This document shows, one piece after another, positions 1 to 10,470 of a stretch of DNA of 64,000 bases; the stretch's first letter is position 1, and the number at the start of each line of letters is the position of its first letter. The notes under the pieces are model-generated. The model did not search any database, was not told where the DNA came from, and worked only from the letters and a program-made list of their open reading frames with translations. The DNA comes from Perognathus longimembris pacificus (taxonomy: Eukaryota; Chordata; Mammalia; Rodentia; Heteromyidae), in NCBI RefSeq assembly GCF_023159225.1, contig NC_063166.1:73658575-73722574 (forward strand), in the 5' to 3' direction. A program made the position numbers and the translations under genes.

Positions 1-1742
1 ACATAAGCTCATCTTTGGTAAAATAACATCAGCAAAGACTCCATTTCCAAATAAAGTTACATTGTGTGACCCTGGTGGACAATGTAGGGGACTTTTGAGG
101 TGGTGAGAGGCATAGCTCTGCAGGACTTACGAGAAACTGAGGGGGATGGTTGGCCAGGAAGAATGGGCCAGAGACAAGAGGCTATGGTGTTCAGGAAAAA
201 AATATGGTGGCAAGCTGTGGCTTCCCAATCTGCTTCCAATAACCCACCATTGGTACTTGCTTGAATAGGTTAGGCAACTAAATGATGGCAAAGACGAGGC
301 TGTGTCCTTCCCTTCCCCCATAATCCACCAAATGCTCTATTACATTGTCTCACCGTTAACGGGGGTGTGATGTGCATAACACCCATTACATACTCTCTGT
401 CCACAGCCACTGCCTTTCTGCTGTTCAGAAAGTAAGAGACATCTGAGGAGAAATACACAGAGCCCAACCCCAGGCTGGGTTCGGACTGCTTGGCAGCCCC
501 ACCCAGCTGGTTCTGGGAGAAAACTCCCCTACCCCAAAAGCTGTGATCTTTTTCCAAGGGGTCCCACCCCTTCCTTTTACTCCCTTCCCCAGCCCCAGAT
601 GTGGGGCCCACAACTCACAGGAAGGAGGCTGGACCCTGTTTGAACTGGAGAATGCCTAAGTAACAGGCCTGAAAGGACAGCTGGACCCCACTTCCCTTTC
701 CCCCAGGTGGCTGACATCAAATCAGGCTTCTTTAATTGGAACAGTTTGGGGAGCCAGGGCCTGGGCCCCATCCTAGTGGAGGCAGGAGGCTGTCGGTACA
801 GGGAGATGCTCACTCGGGGTCTTGGCTGAATACAGCCAGAGATTGGGGTCTCCCTGTAGATGAGGAGGCCACTTTGCATCTGCCAGACAGGAAACCTAGG
901 GAGGCCAGAGGCAGGGGAGGGAGGGAGGCAGACAGGAATGCTCTCCCTGACTCAGACTGGAGTTTCTCCACCTGGATGGAGACAGGCTGACACCACGCAT
1001 AGGAGCCTGGTTTCTGCTCACATGACCTACATGGCCATCCATATCCAGATGCCTTTGCCCCACCCCCACCCCCTATCTTCATAGCCCTGTCTACAGATGC
1101 AACACCTCTCTCCTCAGGATCAACCAAGGATGCTGTTGGGATGACAAGAGGATCCTAGCTAGACATGCAAGAAAGCGCATTCGGACAATCCTTCAGGGCC
1201 CCTGTGGAGGGACATGAATGGAAACATACACTAGACACCGGAGCATCCCTCCTTCCTCGGGGGGCCTCTTGGGGCAAAAGGAAAGAACTGGATCTTGGGG
1301 ACAGAGCAGATTGGAGAATGGTTCCTGGGACACTGAGTGAGCTTGGGGCTCTGGTGCTTGGAACCCCATGTGCCTGAGATGCCCCTGTCTTGCTTTCTAT
1401 CCCTTTCCAGAATTGAGTTGTTCTCTTCTCCCCCAGGCTCACCTCACCATGTGCCTCTTCTTCATTCAGGCAGGGCTCAGTGAATAAGATCATCAAAAGC
1501 CATACAAACTTTATGGTTGGGAGCACTCCTAAAAGAGACAGAAAGGTCAAAATTGGTCAGCTTCCTGCAAGATCCCTCCCTGCTGCTCAGAGAGATGCTG
1601 CCCCTCTCCCATCCACTGCCCATGCCAACTGGTTACGGAGGAACAGGCTGTGACTCCTCCTAACCCTCCCTCAGAGGGTGTCTCCTGGGCCTGGCACATG
1701 GAGCACCTTAGGAGGTTCTGAGCAGCAAGGGTTCTTTGTTTA
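1..1742. other. unique intergenic sequence
   Basis: No exon, repeat or RNA gene recognised. Open frames are short and overlap on both strands. Confidence 0.5.
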
Positions 1743-1743
1743 G

Positions 1744-1801
<58 letters not shown>
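1743..1801. repeat. CT/GA microsatellite
   Basis: About 59 bp of CT with one TTT interruption, adjoining the tail side of an IDL-Geo SINE. Confidence 0.97.
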
Positions 1802-1802
<1 letters not shown>

Positions 1803-1804
<2 letters not shown>

Positions 1805-1968
1805 GCCTGAGCACTGTCCCTGGCTTCTTTTTGCTCAAAGTTAGCACTCTACCACTTGTGCCACAGTGCCACTTCTGGATGTTTCTGTGTATGTGGTGCT
1901 GAGGAATCGAACCCAGGGCTTCGTGCATGCTAGGCAAGCACTCTACCACTAAGCCACATTCCCAGTCC
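1803..1968 (-). mobile_element. IDL-Geo dimeric SINE
   Basis: Plus-strand order is Geo reversed, then IDL reversed, ending CCACATTCCCAGTCC. The tail side abuts a CT tract (GA-rich when read with the element). Confidence 0.85.
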
Positions 1969-2277
1969 TCACTCTCTCCTTAACATCAGCCCTGGGACCC
2001 CTCAAAGCCTGCTCAGCACTTGGTTACACCTGCATCATCCAAGTCAAGTGGCAGTGAAATGCCCATGAGTTTCTGGGGCAGGAGGTTGCAGAGTTCTAGG
2101 TGAACAAAAGCATGACTTGTCCAGGATCCTTGAATGTGGGTAGGCAGAAGTGCAGTCCAGAGGTGAAGACCAGGGACAGCCTAGAAACCACAGCAACTGG
2201 ACTCTGTCAAGCCCAGATGTACTTCCATGGGGTTGAGAGGGACTTACAAGCAACAGAAAAAAAAATTGCTGTGCTGC

Positions 2278-2463
2278 TGGACACCACTATCCAAGAAGCT
2301 GAGATCTGAGGATTAGGTTCAAAGCCAGCCTGGCAGGAAAGTTCATGAGACCCTTAACATAGAGCAGGAAATGGAGGTATAGCTCAAGTGGCAGAGTGCT
2401 AGCCTTGAGTGAAAAAGTTAAGGGACAACACCTAGGCCCTGAGTTCAAGCCCCGGGACTGGCT
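2278..2463 (+). mobile_element. 7SL-Geo dimeric SINE, 5'-truncated
   Basis: It starts within the 7SL/B1-like half (AGCTGAGATCTGAGGATT) and runs through the Geo half (TGAGTTCAAGCCCCGGGACT) into a TG microsatellite. Confidence 0.8.
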
Positions 2464-2464
2464 C

Positions 2465-2496
<32 letters not shown>

Positions 2497-2512
2497 TGTG
2501 TGTATATATCTG
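2464..2512. repeat. TG microsatellite
   Basis: TG repeats with TA interruptions at the 3' end of a 7SL-Geo SINE. Confidence 0.95.
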
Positions 2513-2738
2513 TAGTGCTGATGTGCTCTCAACATGACACATGTAAGCCAGATGCAACCATTATGCAAATGACATGCAAAATACATGTGTGGGCCTCCCA
2601 ATGATTGCAAATCCCAGATGTAACCCTTGGGCACTGAGTTTGGCTGAGCCCTGTTGTAGGGCAGAAAGGTGAGCCTGGACTCACCAGACTTTTTTTGGTG
2701 GGCAAGAAGAGCTGAACTCCAAAGTCACCCCCACACTT

Positions 2739-2823
2739 GTTGGGGTCAGCTGTGCCTTTAAGGGGCTGGGAATATGGCCTAGTGGCAAGAGTGCTTGCCT
2801 CATATACATGGAGCCCTGGGTTC
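2739..2823 (+). repeat. inverted duplication, left arm (85 bp)
   Basis: GTTGGGGTCAGCTGTGCCTT and the following IDL half-element are repeated in reverse complement at 3123-3207 with 3 mismatches in 85. The arm includes about 22 bp of non-SINE flank plus 63 bp of IDL monomer, and stops inside the element at GGGTTC. Confidence 0.85.
2761..2823 (+). mobile_element. IDL half-element (part of the inverted duplication)
   Basis: It is the left monomer only, cut off at GGGTTC without a Geo half; it then meets a minus-strand SINE fragment directly. Confidence 0.85.
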
Positions 2824-2966
2824 TTTTGCTCAACACTAGCTCTCTACCACTGTTTTTTTTTTTAGTCTCACAGGGACTTTTTGCCTGGGCTGGCTTCAAG
2901 CCGCCATGCTCAGATCTCAGCCTCTGGAGTAGCTAGGATTACAGGCCTGAGCCATCAGTGCCAGGA
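2824..2966 (-). mobile_element. 7SL-Geo SINE fragment
   Basis: A remnant of the Geo half (TTGCTCAACACTAGC) and a T-run are followed by the reversed 7SL-like half (TCAGCCTCTGGAGTAGCTAG). Confidence 0.7.
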
Positions 2967-2984
2967 GCTCTTTGTTTTGTTTTG

Positions 2985-3184
2985 TTTTTTTGCCAGTCCT
3001 GGGGCTTGAACACTAGGGCCTGGGCACTGTCCCTGGCTTCTTTCTGCTCAAGGCTAGCACCCTGCCACTTGAGCCACAGCGCCACTTGTGGCCATTTTCT
3101 ATATATGTGGTGCTGAGGAATCGAACCCAGGGCTCCATGTATACGAAGCAAGCACTCTTGCCACTAGGCCATATTCCCAGCCCC
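2985..3184 (-). mobile_element. IDL-Geo dimeric SINE, complete
   Basis: A T-rich tail, Geo reversed (GCCAGTCCTGGGGCTTGAAC) and IDL reversed, ending CATATTCCCAGCCCC. Its IDL half forms the right arm of the inverted duplication. Confidence 0.9.
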
Positions 3185-3207
3185 TTAAAGGCACAGATGA
3201 CCCCAAC
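3123..3207 (-). repeat. inverted duplication, right arm (85 bp)
   Basis: This is the reverse complement of 2739-2823. Here the IDL half belongs to a complete minus-strand IDL-Geo element (2985-3184), and the flank TTAAAGGCACAGATGACCCC mirrors the left arm's flank. Confidence 0.85.
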
Positions 3208-3214
3208 ACACACT

Positions 3215-4266
3215 GGGGAAGGAAGCCAGGCAGGGAGTTGATCAGACCTAGGTTTGAATCCCAGCTCTTCCACTCACATGACCTTCCTGGGCGTCTCGCC
3301 ATTCCTCCAAGACTTTACTTTCCTGTCTGCGAAATGGATATTAGGAGGAATAGTGAGAACTTTGCCGAAAGCACCCATCTGCACGGTCCAACACACGCCA
3401 GACACTGGGTCCCCAGGTTCCTGCTCAGCAGAGTCCTTTCCTGTAAGTGGATATCTGGGGCCTTTTCCAGTCTCTGTGGTGGTGACTGGGCAGCCTCAGG
3501 CTGTGGGCAGGACTTCCTCTCAGGTCAGAACACCCTAGTGTCAATGAGCCAGGAGTCTCCATACTTGTCCCCCATTCAGCTATCTCTCAGAGGTCCCTTA
3601 GACAGGGGACTGTTGGTACTCAACCTGGATCCCCTTTGCCTAGCCAGTGCACCCACTATCCCAACTGCAGTGTTGGCTGCGGCTGCTGCTGCTTGCAGCT
3701 GCCCCCTGTGCTATAATTGTCCCTGGCTGGTGGTAGTCTCCCCCCTGGGGAATTATGAACCTTCCACCCCACAGCTAATGTCTGTGCGATACATGGACAC
3801 AAAAGGCCGCCTCTGCACCTCCGGAGACAGCTCAGCAATGCAGTTTATACTGCAGAGCCCCCGGATCAGGCCCTGTCTAGGCTTTTCCTGACATCCATTC
3901 TTCCATGCTCCTGTTTTCTGCATCCCTCTCTCCCTTGTGTATTTCTCCTAGGAGTCATGCCCCCCCGCTTAAGAAATCACAGAACCCAGAATCCTGTCTC
4001 AGGTTCTGTGTCTGGGGACTGTGACCCAGTTCAGGGAGACAGACCTGCAAGTAGAGGGGTTAGTGAACACAATGGGGTGGGACAGGCCCACGGAGGACAG
4101 TGTTTGGCAAAGAGTCAGAGGGTGTCACGTAGGACATTTCATGGTGGAGATTACAGGGCAGGAGACCGGCTCAGGCTGTGGGCATGGCACGCATCAGAGG
4201 AAGCCTGTTGTGTCTGGGTGGCTGAGGTCTCAAGAGCATTTGATGGAGGCCAGGCAAAAGGGACTT
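3215..4266. other. unique intergenic sequence
   Basis: Contains a long plus-strand open frame (up to 3891) that begins in a SINE and lacks protein-like composition. Nothing supportable. Confidence 0.5.
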
Positions 4267-4486
4267 CAAACCCACATCTGTAATCCTAGTGACTCAGGAG
4301 GCTGAGATCTGAGGATCAAAGTTCCAAGCCAGCCCAGACAGGAAAGTCCATGAGACCCTTATCTCCAATTAACCACCAAGGAGCTGGAAATGTTGCTGTG
4401 GCTCAAATGGTAGAGTGCCAGTCTTAAGGGAAAAAGTTAAAGGGCAGTGTCCAGGCTCTGAGTTCAAGCCCCAGGACCAGCACCAA
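4267..4486 (+). mobile_element. 7SL-Geo dimeric SINE
   Basis: The 7SL/B1-like half (TGTAATCCTAGTGACTCAGG) is joined through ATCTCCAATTAACCACC to a Geo half ending GTTCAAGCCCCAGGACCAGC. Confidence 0.88.
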
Positions 4487-4582
4487 AAAGGAAGGGGAGG
4501 GGGTTATTTTCAAATATGCCAGAGAAGCATTCAGATTGGACAAATGAGGCTTACAGAGTAGTCAGAAAAGATCCCACGTTAC

Positions 4583-4794
4583 GGGGCTGGGGATATGGCC
4601 TAGTGGCAAGAGTGCCTGCCTCATATACATGAGGCCCTGGGTTCGATTCCCCAGCACCACATATACAGAAAATGGCCAGAAGTGGCGCTGTGGCTCAAGT
4701 GGCAGAGTGCTAGCCTTGAGCAAAAAGAAGCCAGGGACAGTGCTCAGGCCATGAGTCCAAGCCCCAGGACTGGCCAAAAAAACAAAACAAAACA
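4583..4794 (+). mobile_element. IDL-Geo dimeric SINE, complete, with 16-bp target duplication
   Basis: GGGGCTGGGGATATGGCC through GACTGGCC and an A-rich AAAACAAAAC tail. It is flanked by AAGATCCCACGTTACG (4567-4582) and AAGATCCCACATTACG (4795-4810), one mismatch. It carries a Pol III A box (TGGCCTAGTGG) and B box (GGTTCGATTCC) and represents the young consensus. Confidence 0.95.
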
Positions 4795-4810
4795 AAGATC
4801 CCACATTACG

Positions 4811-5740
4811 ACTGCGTGGAACAGGGCTCAGAGCCGGGGGGAGCAGGGGGAAATCTGCTGTCAGCCACCAGGCCACTGAGGGCCCAGGTAAGGAACAAGA
4901 TTAGATTCCAGAAACGTTTAGGATAAAGACTTGCAGGCCTTGGTGGCTGATTTATGGCTCTGTGTATGGGGAGGGGGTCTAGAAGGTACCAGGCAGAGGG
5001 GAGACAAAACATCAAGAGTGGGGCACCAGTGACTGCAGTGACCACAGGCAGTGGAAGGAGTTGGTGTCTGCATTCCTGTGCCCACCCTCTGCAGTCAGAG
5101 CCAGGCTGGGAGGCCTCAAGAAGGCAGCCCCCTGACACAAGTACAGAGCACAGGGGCCTGGTTCGGTGGGGTGGGGTGGAGTGGGGTGCGGGTGGGGGGC
5201 TGGAGTTGTGCCCCACTGGAAGGCACAGCTTGCGTGTCTGGGCCCATCTAGGCCAGACATGGCAAGCTGCCCAGACACTGGAGTGGGGGTCCAAGGCTCT
5301 GGAAAAGGTTTGTGCCTGCTCTCCTCTAATTTTGGTTATGGTCACTGGCATAAAAACTGCCCAGGATCCCCTGCTGGTAATGAAGGGGTGGGTTTCTAGA
5401 TCCTTCCTCCCAGCTTCTCTGGGTTTCCTTCCCAGGGTCCCCTCTCCTTCCCTAAACTTCATTCCCATAATCCTTTCCTTTCACAAAATCAGGAAGAGGG
5501 TGGATGTGCCCACCATCTTTGCAGCCCAGATCCTCAGCAACAGAGAACTGCCGCCTCACCTTGAGGCCCGGGACTTGGGCACTGCTGCAGTAGCAGGCTG
5601 GCTGGCAGTCTCAGGAAGAAGGGAGCTGGCAGCATCCACCCCGGGGAGGGAGGGCTGCCCTCCTCAGGAAACTTGAGTCCGGTAGATTCTAATGCTTGCA
5701 AAGATGGAGACCTCCCCCGCCTCAGAAAAAAAAAATATTT
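4811..5740. other. unique GC-rich intergenic sequence
   Basis: Open frames of more than 200 codons overlap on opposite strands, as expected in GC-rich DNA. Includes a G-rich stretch at about 5165-5200 (GGTGGGGTGGGGTGGAGTGG). Confidence 0.5.
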
Positions 5741-5937
5741 TCTTTTTTTTTTTTTTTGCCAGTCCTGGGGCTTGAACTCAGGGCCTGAGCACTGCTTTTT
5801 GCTCAAGGCTAGCATTCTACTTCTTGAGCCACAGCGCCACTTCTGGCCTTTTCTATATATGTGGTGCTGAGGAATCAAACCCAGGGCTTCATGTATACCA
5901 GGCGAGCACTCTACCACTAGGCCACATTCCCAGCCCC
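5741..5937 (-). mobile_element. IDL-Geo dimeric SINE
   Basis: A T-run, then Geo reversed and IDL reversed, ending CACATTCCCAGCCCC. A small deletion lies in the Geo half (AGCACTGCTTTTTGCTC). Confidence 0.88.
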
Positions 5938-6312
5938 AAGAAAGATTTTCATAACAAAAAAAAAAACCCAACCAGAATATCCAGTGTTTCTCCATTTTAC
6001 TTTTTTCTTTTTTTTAAATCTGAAGAGCTGAAGGAACCACAGAGAGAGGGAGGCTAGGCTTTGAAAGAGATGGACCCAGGCCCAAGCGAGGCGAGGTGGG
6101 AGGGCCAGCAAGGCCTGGACAGCAGACAGGCCTGCAGGTGTGTGCCGACTGAGGGGGTGGCAGGAAATGGAAATGGCCCCTGTTTCTTGTGCTAAATGGG
6201 ATGTGAGCTTTCTCTTGGGACTTGGGGTGGGGATGGAGAGCTATGCAGAGATAGGTCCCGGAAATAAAAGTCTGAGGAAAGGCTAGACTGTAACATCCAC
6301 CCTGGCCACAAG

Positions 6313-6318
<6 letters not shown>

Positions 6319-6354
<36 letters not shown>

Positions 6355-6548
6355 GCCAGTCCTGGGGCTTGGACTCAGGGCCTGAGCACTGTCCCTGGCT
6401 TCCTTTTGCTCAAGGCTAGCACTCTGCCACATGAGCCACAGCGCCATTTCTGGCCATTTTCTGTATATGTGGGTGCTGGGGAATCGAACCCAGGGCCTCA
6501 TGTATATGAGGCAGGCACTCTTGCCACTAGGCCATATCCCCATCCCGA
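6319..6548 (-). mobile_element. IDL-Geo dimeric SINE with long poly-T/A tail and 15-bp target duplication
   Basis: Flanked by GGCCACAAGGTTCTT at 6304-6318 and 6549-6563, an exact match. The tail is a run of about 35 T on the plus strand, suggesting a recent insertion. Confidence 0.95.
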
Positions 6549-6849
6549 GGCCACAAGGTTCTTGTAACCACCACTGCCCACAGGCTTCATGCAAACTAGA
6601 GGGCTGGGATCAGAACACACCCATGGAGGATGGGCCTGGAGCGAAGGGAAGGGAGAACCCAGTGAGAGTACTGGTGCTCTTGGATCCACTTCCCAAGGGG
6701 AACTAAATCATCAGGGACAAGTCAGGGCTCTCAAGAATCACCAGAAACACATATGTAAAATATAAACCATGACATTATTATTGGCTCTGCTACGGTCTAG
6801 ATACCGTTTTCCTTGCCAAGACTTATTTTGAAATTTGGTTGCTGATGTA

Positions 6850-7130
6850 TAGAGATGGAAGTTGAGGAATTCATGTCTTTCTTTGGAGATTGGATGCGTT
6901 TTCTTGGGAATGGAGGGTTATAAAGCATGCCCGTGTTGCCTCCTCACTTCTTCATGCGTGCAAACTTGCCTTTCTGCTCCTCCATCATGCAACGGAGAGG
7001 CAGGTGACCCTCCCCAGAAGCTGAGCCAGCACTTCTATAACCCGAAGCCTAAATAACCCTTTTGTTCCCCTTCATAACTTTTCGCAGTCTCTGGTGTTTG
7101 TTATAGCCCACAGACACTGAACTAAGGTGG
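6850..7130 (+). mobile_element. MaLR-type LTR fragment (MST/MLT1-like)
   Basis: CCAGAAGCTGAGCCAGCACT, then CTAAATAACCCTTTTGTTCC and a terminal CAGACACTGAACTAAGG resemble the 3' part of ancient mammalian MaLR LTRs. Confidence 0.6.
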
Positions 7131-7473
7131 TGACAATGTAAGCAAGTTACACATTTGTATAGGAACATTTGGGAACACCTCAGTTGATGCTGGCATTTCT
7201 GTGTCCCTCTCTACCTGCTCATCAGCCTGGCTTGGTGATCACTTGTGCTTGAACATATTCTTCATTCTTACTTTTTGATGCCTTGGTCAAGGTTGGCTGT
7301 AGTTTCTGTCTAGGAGGCTGATAAGTTTAGACAGTCCAGTTTTTCATCAAGGGATGGTACAGAATTTTCCAGAGTCATTGACACCTGCTACCCAAATAGA
7401 GGGAGTGGATAATGTGATCCTTTACTGACTGAAGGTAAACACTGGTAGATCTTGCTATTAAAAAACAGAGAAA

Positions 7474-7681
7474 GGGGCTAGGAATGTGGCTTAGTACCAG
7501 AGGGTTTGCCTAGTATGCATGAAGCCCTGGGTTCGATTCCTCAGTACCACATAAACAGAAAAAGCTGGAAGTTGTGCTGTGGCTCAAGTGGTAGAGTGCT
7601 AGCCTTGAGCAAAACAAGCTCACGGACAGTGCCCAGACCCTGAATTCAAGTCCAAGGACTGGCTAACAAGACAAAACAAAA
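7474..7681 (+). mobile_element. IDL-Geo dimeric SINE, older copy
   Basis: Diverged left half (GGGGCTAGGAATGTGGCTTA) and Geo half (GAATTCAAGTCCAAGGACTG) with an ACAAAACAAAAC tail. Confidence 0.85.
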
Positions 7682-7791
7682 CCCACAGAAAGCCCTGTGC
7701 CAATGCCAGGAGTTTTAAGTCTTGATAATTAGAAATTTTAGTGTTTGTGATTTTTGCCACTAAAAAGTCAGCTATGGAGACATTAAAGTTG

Positions 7792-7996
7792 ATATGGACT
7801 TGTGGTAAAGTGCTTACCTCGTATACATGAAGCCCTGGGTTCAATTCCTCAGCACCACCTATATAGAAAAAGCCGGAAATGGTGCTATGGCTCAAGTGGC
7901 AGAGTGGTAGCCTTGAGAAAAAAAAAAAAAGAAGCCAGGGACAGTGCTCAGGCCCTAAGTTCAAGCCCCACGACCAGCAAAAAACAAAACAAAGTT
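7792..7996 (+). mobile_element. IDL-Geo dimeric SINE, 5'-truncated
   Basis: It starts inside the IDL half at GTGGTAAAGTGCTTACCTCG and is complete at the 3' end. An A-run is inserted in the Geo half (GAGAAAAAAAAAAAAAGAAG). Confidence 0.88.
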
Positions 7997-8030
7997 GACT
8001 ATGTTGACAAGCATACCTTATAAGTGTGTG

Positions 8031-8266
8031 GGGGGGGGCTGGGGATATAGCCTAGTGGCAAGAGCACTTGCCTCTTATACATGGTAAAGTGCTTACCTCG
8101 TATACATGAAGCCCTGGGTTCGATTCCCCAGCACCACATATACAGAAAACGGCCAGAAGTGGCGCTGTGGCTCAAGTGGCAGAGTGGTAGCCTTGAGCAA
8201 AAAGAAGCCAGGGACAGTGCTCAGGCCCTGAGTTCAAGGCCCAGGACTGGCCAAAAAAAAAAAAAG
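8031..8266 (+). mobile_element. IDL-Geo dimeric SINE with internal duplication, 10-bp target duplication
   Basis: Flanked by TAAGTGTGTG at 8021-8030 and 8267-8276. The IDL half contains two overlapping versions of the same stretch: CCTCTTATACATG and then GGTAAAGTGCTTACCTCGTA. The second matches the neighbour copy at 7792. Confidence 0.9.
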
Positions 8267-8269
8267 TAA

Positions 8270-8270
<1 letters not shown>

Positions 8271-8300
<30 letters not shown>

Positions 8301-8306
8301 TGTGTG
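8271..8306. repeat. TG microsatellite
   Basis: It appears to have expanded from the target duplication TAAGTGTGTG of the adjacent IDL-Geo. Confidence 0.95.
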
Positions 8307-8535
8307 CTGGTCCTGGGGCTTGAACTCAGGGCCTGGGTGATGTCCTTGAGTGTTTTGCTTGAGGCTGGTGCTCTTCCTCTACAGCTACAGCTCCACTCTG
8401 GCTTTTTTGGTAGCTAATGAGAGACAGGAGCCTCATGGACTTTCCTGCTCAGGCTGGCCTCAAGCTTTGATCCTCAGATCTCAGCCTCCTGACCAGCTAG
8501 GATGGGACAGGCATGAACCACCAGTGCCTGGCAGC
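8307..8535 (-). mobile_element. 7SL-Geo dimeric SINE
   Basis: Geo reversed (TGGGGCTTGAACTCAGGGCC) followed by the reversed 7SL-like half (TCAGATCTCAGCCTCCTGAC) to CCACCAGTGCCTGGC. Confidence 0.88.
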
Positions 8536-8724
8536 TTGTAAATGTTTTTACAAAAGCTTATTTTGTAGAGACCAGGTCTGCGAAACAAAAAACTTCTTTT
8601 CAAATGGTATTTCCACAGGTTTGGGTCAGCAACCTTACATTATGTATAAGCAAAAACAACTCCAAGAGAAGGACACAGGAGGATGCTATTGTTGACATTA
8701 TGTTTAAAGTTCTAGGTGAATTTC

Positions 8725-8915
8725 CTTTGGCGTATGCTACGTGGTTACTGTATATGATTTTGGTACACTGGGTATTGTATATATGCCTACCTGTATCTAG
8801 GGAAGGGAAAGAAAAGCGAGGGTGTAAGATATCACAAGAAATGTACTCACTGCCTTATTATGTAACTGTACCCCTTTTGCACAATACCTTGTCAACAAAA
8901 TTTAATTAATAGAAA
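8725..8915 (+). mobile_element. L1-type 3' end (subfamily 1)
   Basis: CACTGCCTTATTATGTAACT followed by GTACCCCTTTTGCACAATAC and an A-rich tail. A second copy, reversed, is at 20985-21200. Confidence 0.65.
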
Positions 8916-9248
8916 AAATAAAAAAAATAAAATAAAAACAAAAAGTGAGCCATGAGACCCTCACCAGAGGCCAAACTGATGGGGGGGCCACTTGACCCTG
9001 GACTTTCAGCTCCCAAAGTGGAAGCTAAATAAATCTCTTTTCTGCAGAAGCATCTCTTCTCCCAGGATAATACTGGTCAGACTGAAATGCTTCCCCAATC
9101 TCAAGGAGACTGACATTTAGCTAATGTAAAAACAAGCTCTGATCCGTCTAATTGTTACACACTCAATATAATGTCACATCTCAAGGGACATGTTCACCCT
9201 GGGAGTGGAGGAACGTATTTCCTAAGGGAAGGGTTAATGTATTCTATC

Positions 9249-9496
9249 TGGCCAGGTGTTGGTAGCTCCAGCCTAGAATCCAAGCTACCCAGGAGGATGA
9301 GATCTGAGGAGCGCCCTTCAAAGCCAGCCCCAGCAGAAAAGTCTGTGGGAGTCTTATCCCCAATAAACTAGTCAGAAAAGGCCACAAGTAGTGTTGTGGC
9401 TTAAGTGGTAGAGCTCTAGCCTTCAGCACATAGAGGCCCAGGGACGGTGGCCAGGTCCAGAGTTCAAGCCCCAGTACTGGCAAAAACAAACAAACA
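9249..9496 (+). mobile_element. 7SL-Geo dimeric SINE
   Basis: GGCCAGGTGTTGGTAGCTCC, then GATGAGATCTGAGGAGC, through CAGAGTTCAAGCCCCAGTAC and a CAAACAAAC tail. An IDL-Geo follows immediately. Confidence 0.85.
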
Positions 9497-9722
9497 GGGC
9501 TGGGGATATAGCCTAGTGGCAAGAGTGCCTGCCTCGGATACACGAGGCCCTAGGTTCGATTCCCCAGCACCACATATACAGAAAACGGCCAGAAGCAGCG
9601 CTGTGGCTCAAGTGGCAGAGTGCTAGCCTTGAGCGGGAAGAAGCCAGGGACAGTGCTCAGGCCCTGAGTCCAAGGCCCAGGACTGGCCAAAAACAAAACA
9701 AAACAAAACAAAACCAAAAAAA
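9497..9722 (+). mobile_element. IDL-Geo dimeric SINE
   Basis: GGGCTGGGGATATAGCC to GACTGGCC with an AAAACAAAAC tail. It inserted in the A-rich tail of the preceding 7SL-Geo SINE. Confidence 0.92.
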
Positions 9723-9866
9723 CTGCACAAAGTATTCTATCAGTAGGGGAAAAAAAAAAGCTTATTTTGGGAGTTGTTGGAGATCAGATTCAAAGCTAAA
9801 GCAGAAGAAATCTTTTGATCACTAAAGACTAGCATAAATTCTACGAATTCTAGCTAGGCACTGGTG

Positions 9867-9872
9867 GCTCAT
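9867..9872 (+). repeat. target site duplication GCTCAT, left copy
   Basis: It matches 10471-10476 exactly. Joining the two copies restores the SINE reading GGTGGCTCATGCCTG. Confidence 0.9.
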
Positions 9873-10470
9873 TGTGGGGCACACTGACTGGCCCCGCCTG
9901 TCCGCCCCAGAGGTGTGTGGTTGCTGTGCCTCGGGAGTGAGGCCCTGAAGAGCCCTGCCTGCCTCAGTCCCTGGGGGCGTGCTTGCTTGCACCGCCTCCC
10001 GGAAGAGGGATCCCGGTTAGCCCGGCCTGCCTTCTGGGTCCGGAAGTGGAAAGGCTGCTCTAGCTGGCCACGCCTCCCAGCCTTAAGACCATGTGCAGCA
10101 AGATGGCTGCCGGCAGTAACCTGGGGGCGGTCCTGCTAGTAGTTAGGCCGCCCCTTAGGGAGGTCCCATGGCCTTCCGCCCTTGACTGACAGCTCGGACC
10201 GTCAATCATCGCCCCTGGCTAGGTATGTTACACCCTCCTCTTCCTGCTGCCATTGCCCATACTTAAGATCGGGTCCGCCCCACTAAAGCTGAGAGCAGTC
10301 TTGAACCTCTCCTGAGTCGTCTGATTGTCCAACTGCCGGCGAAAGGTTGGGTTGGGCTGGGTGCGGGCGACTCGAGGCTCGTTACCTATTCTGGGTTCAC
10401 ACTCAGCAGGGTGTGCTTCCTTGCCTCTCCCGCTGGCTGGGAGAGCACCCGGGGTGCAGGGACCCCTGCA
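9873..10470 (+). mobile_element. solo LTR, class II (ERVK/IAP-like), 598 bp, with 6-bp target duplication
   Basis: The element begins TGTGGGGCAC and ends GGACCCCTGCA: canonical TG...CA termini with an imperfect inverted repeat. The direct repeat GCTCAT flanks it exactly at 9867-9872 and 10471-10476. A 6-bp duplication is typical of class II (ERVK/IAP) integrations. It lies inside an older 7SL-Geo SINE whose sequence reads continuously across the site. It is GC-rich, with ETS-like CCGGAAGTGG at 10040-10049, a YY1-like CAAGATGGCTGC at about 10099-10110 and a CTTAAGATC that may serve as a TATA substitute near 10263. No internal retroviral genes are present, so it is a recombinational remnant. 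The family name is unknown, and orientation is set only by resemblance to IAP-type LTRs. Confidence 0.86.

Noticed and set aside
3088..3891. 267-codon plus-strand open frame
   Set aside because: It starts inside a reversed IDL-Geo SINE, has no domain-like composition and no splice context; chance frame.
4583..4720. tRNA gene (A and B boxes present)
   Set aside because: Repeated about 20 times with A-rich tails and target duplications; it is a tRNA-derived SINE that cannot fold as a tRNA.
4806..5676. Two long open frames (220 and 240 codons) overlapping on opposite strands
   Set aside because: Mutually antisense frames in GC-rich DNA; Pro/Gly/Ser-rich without recognisable motifs.
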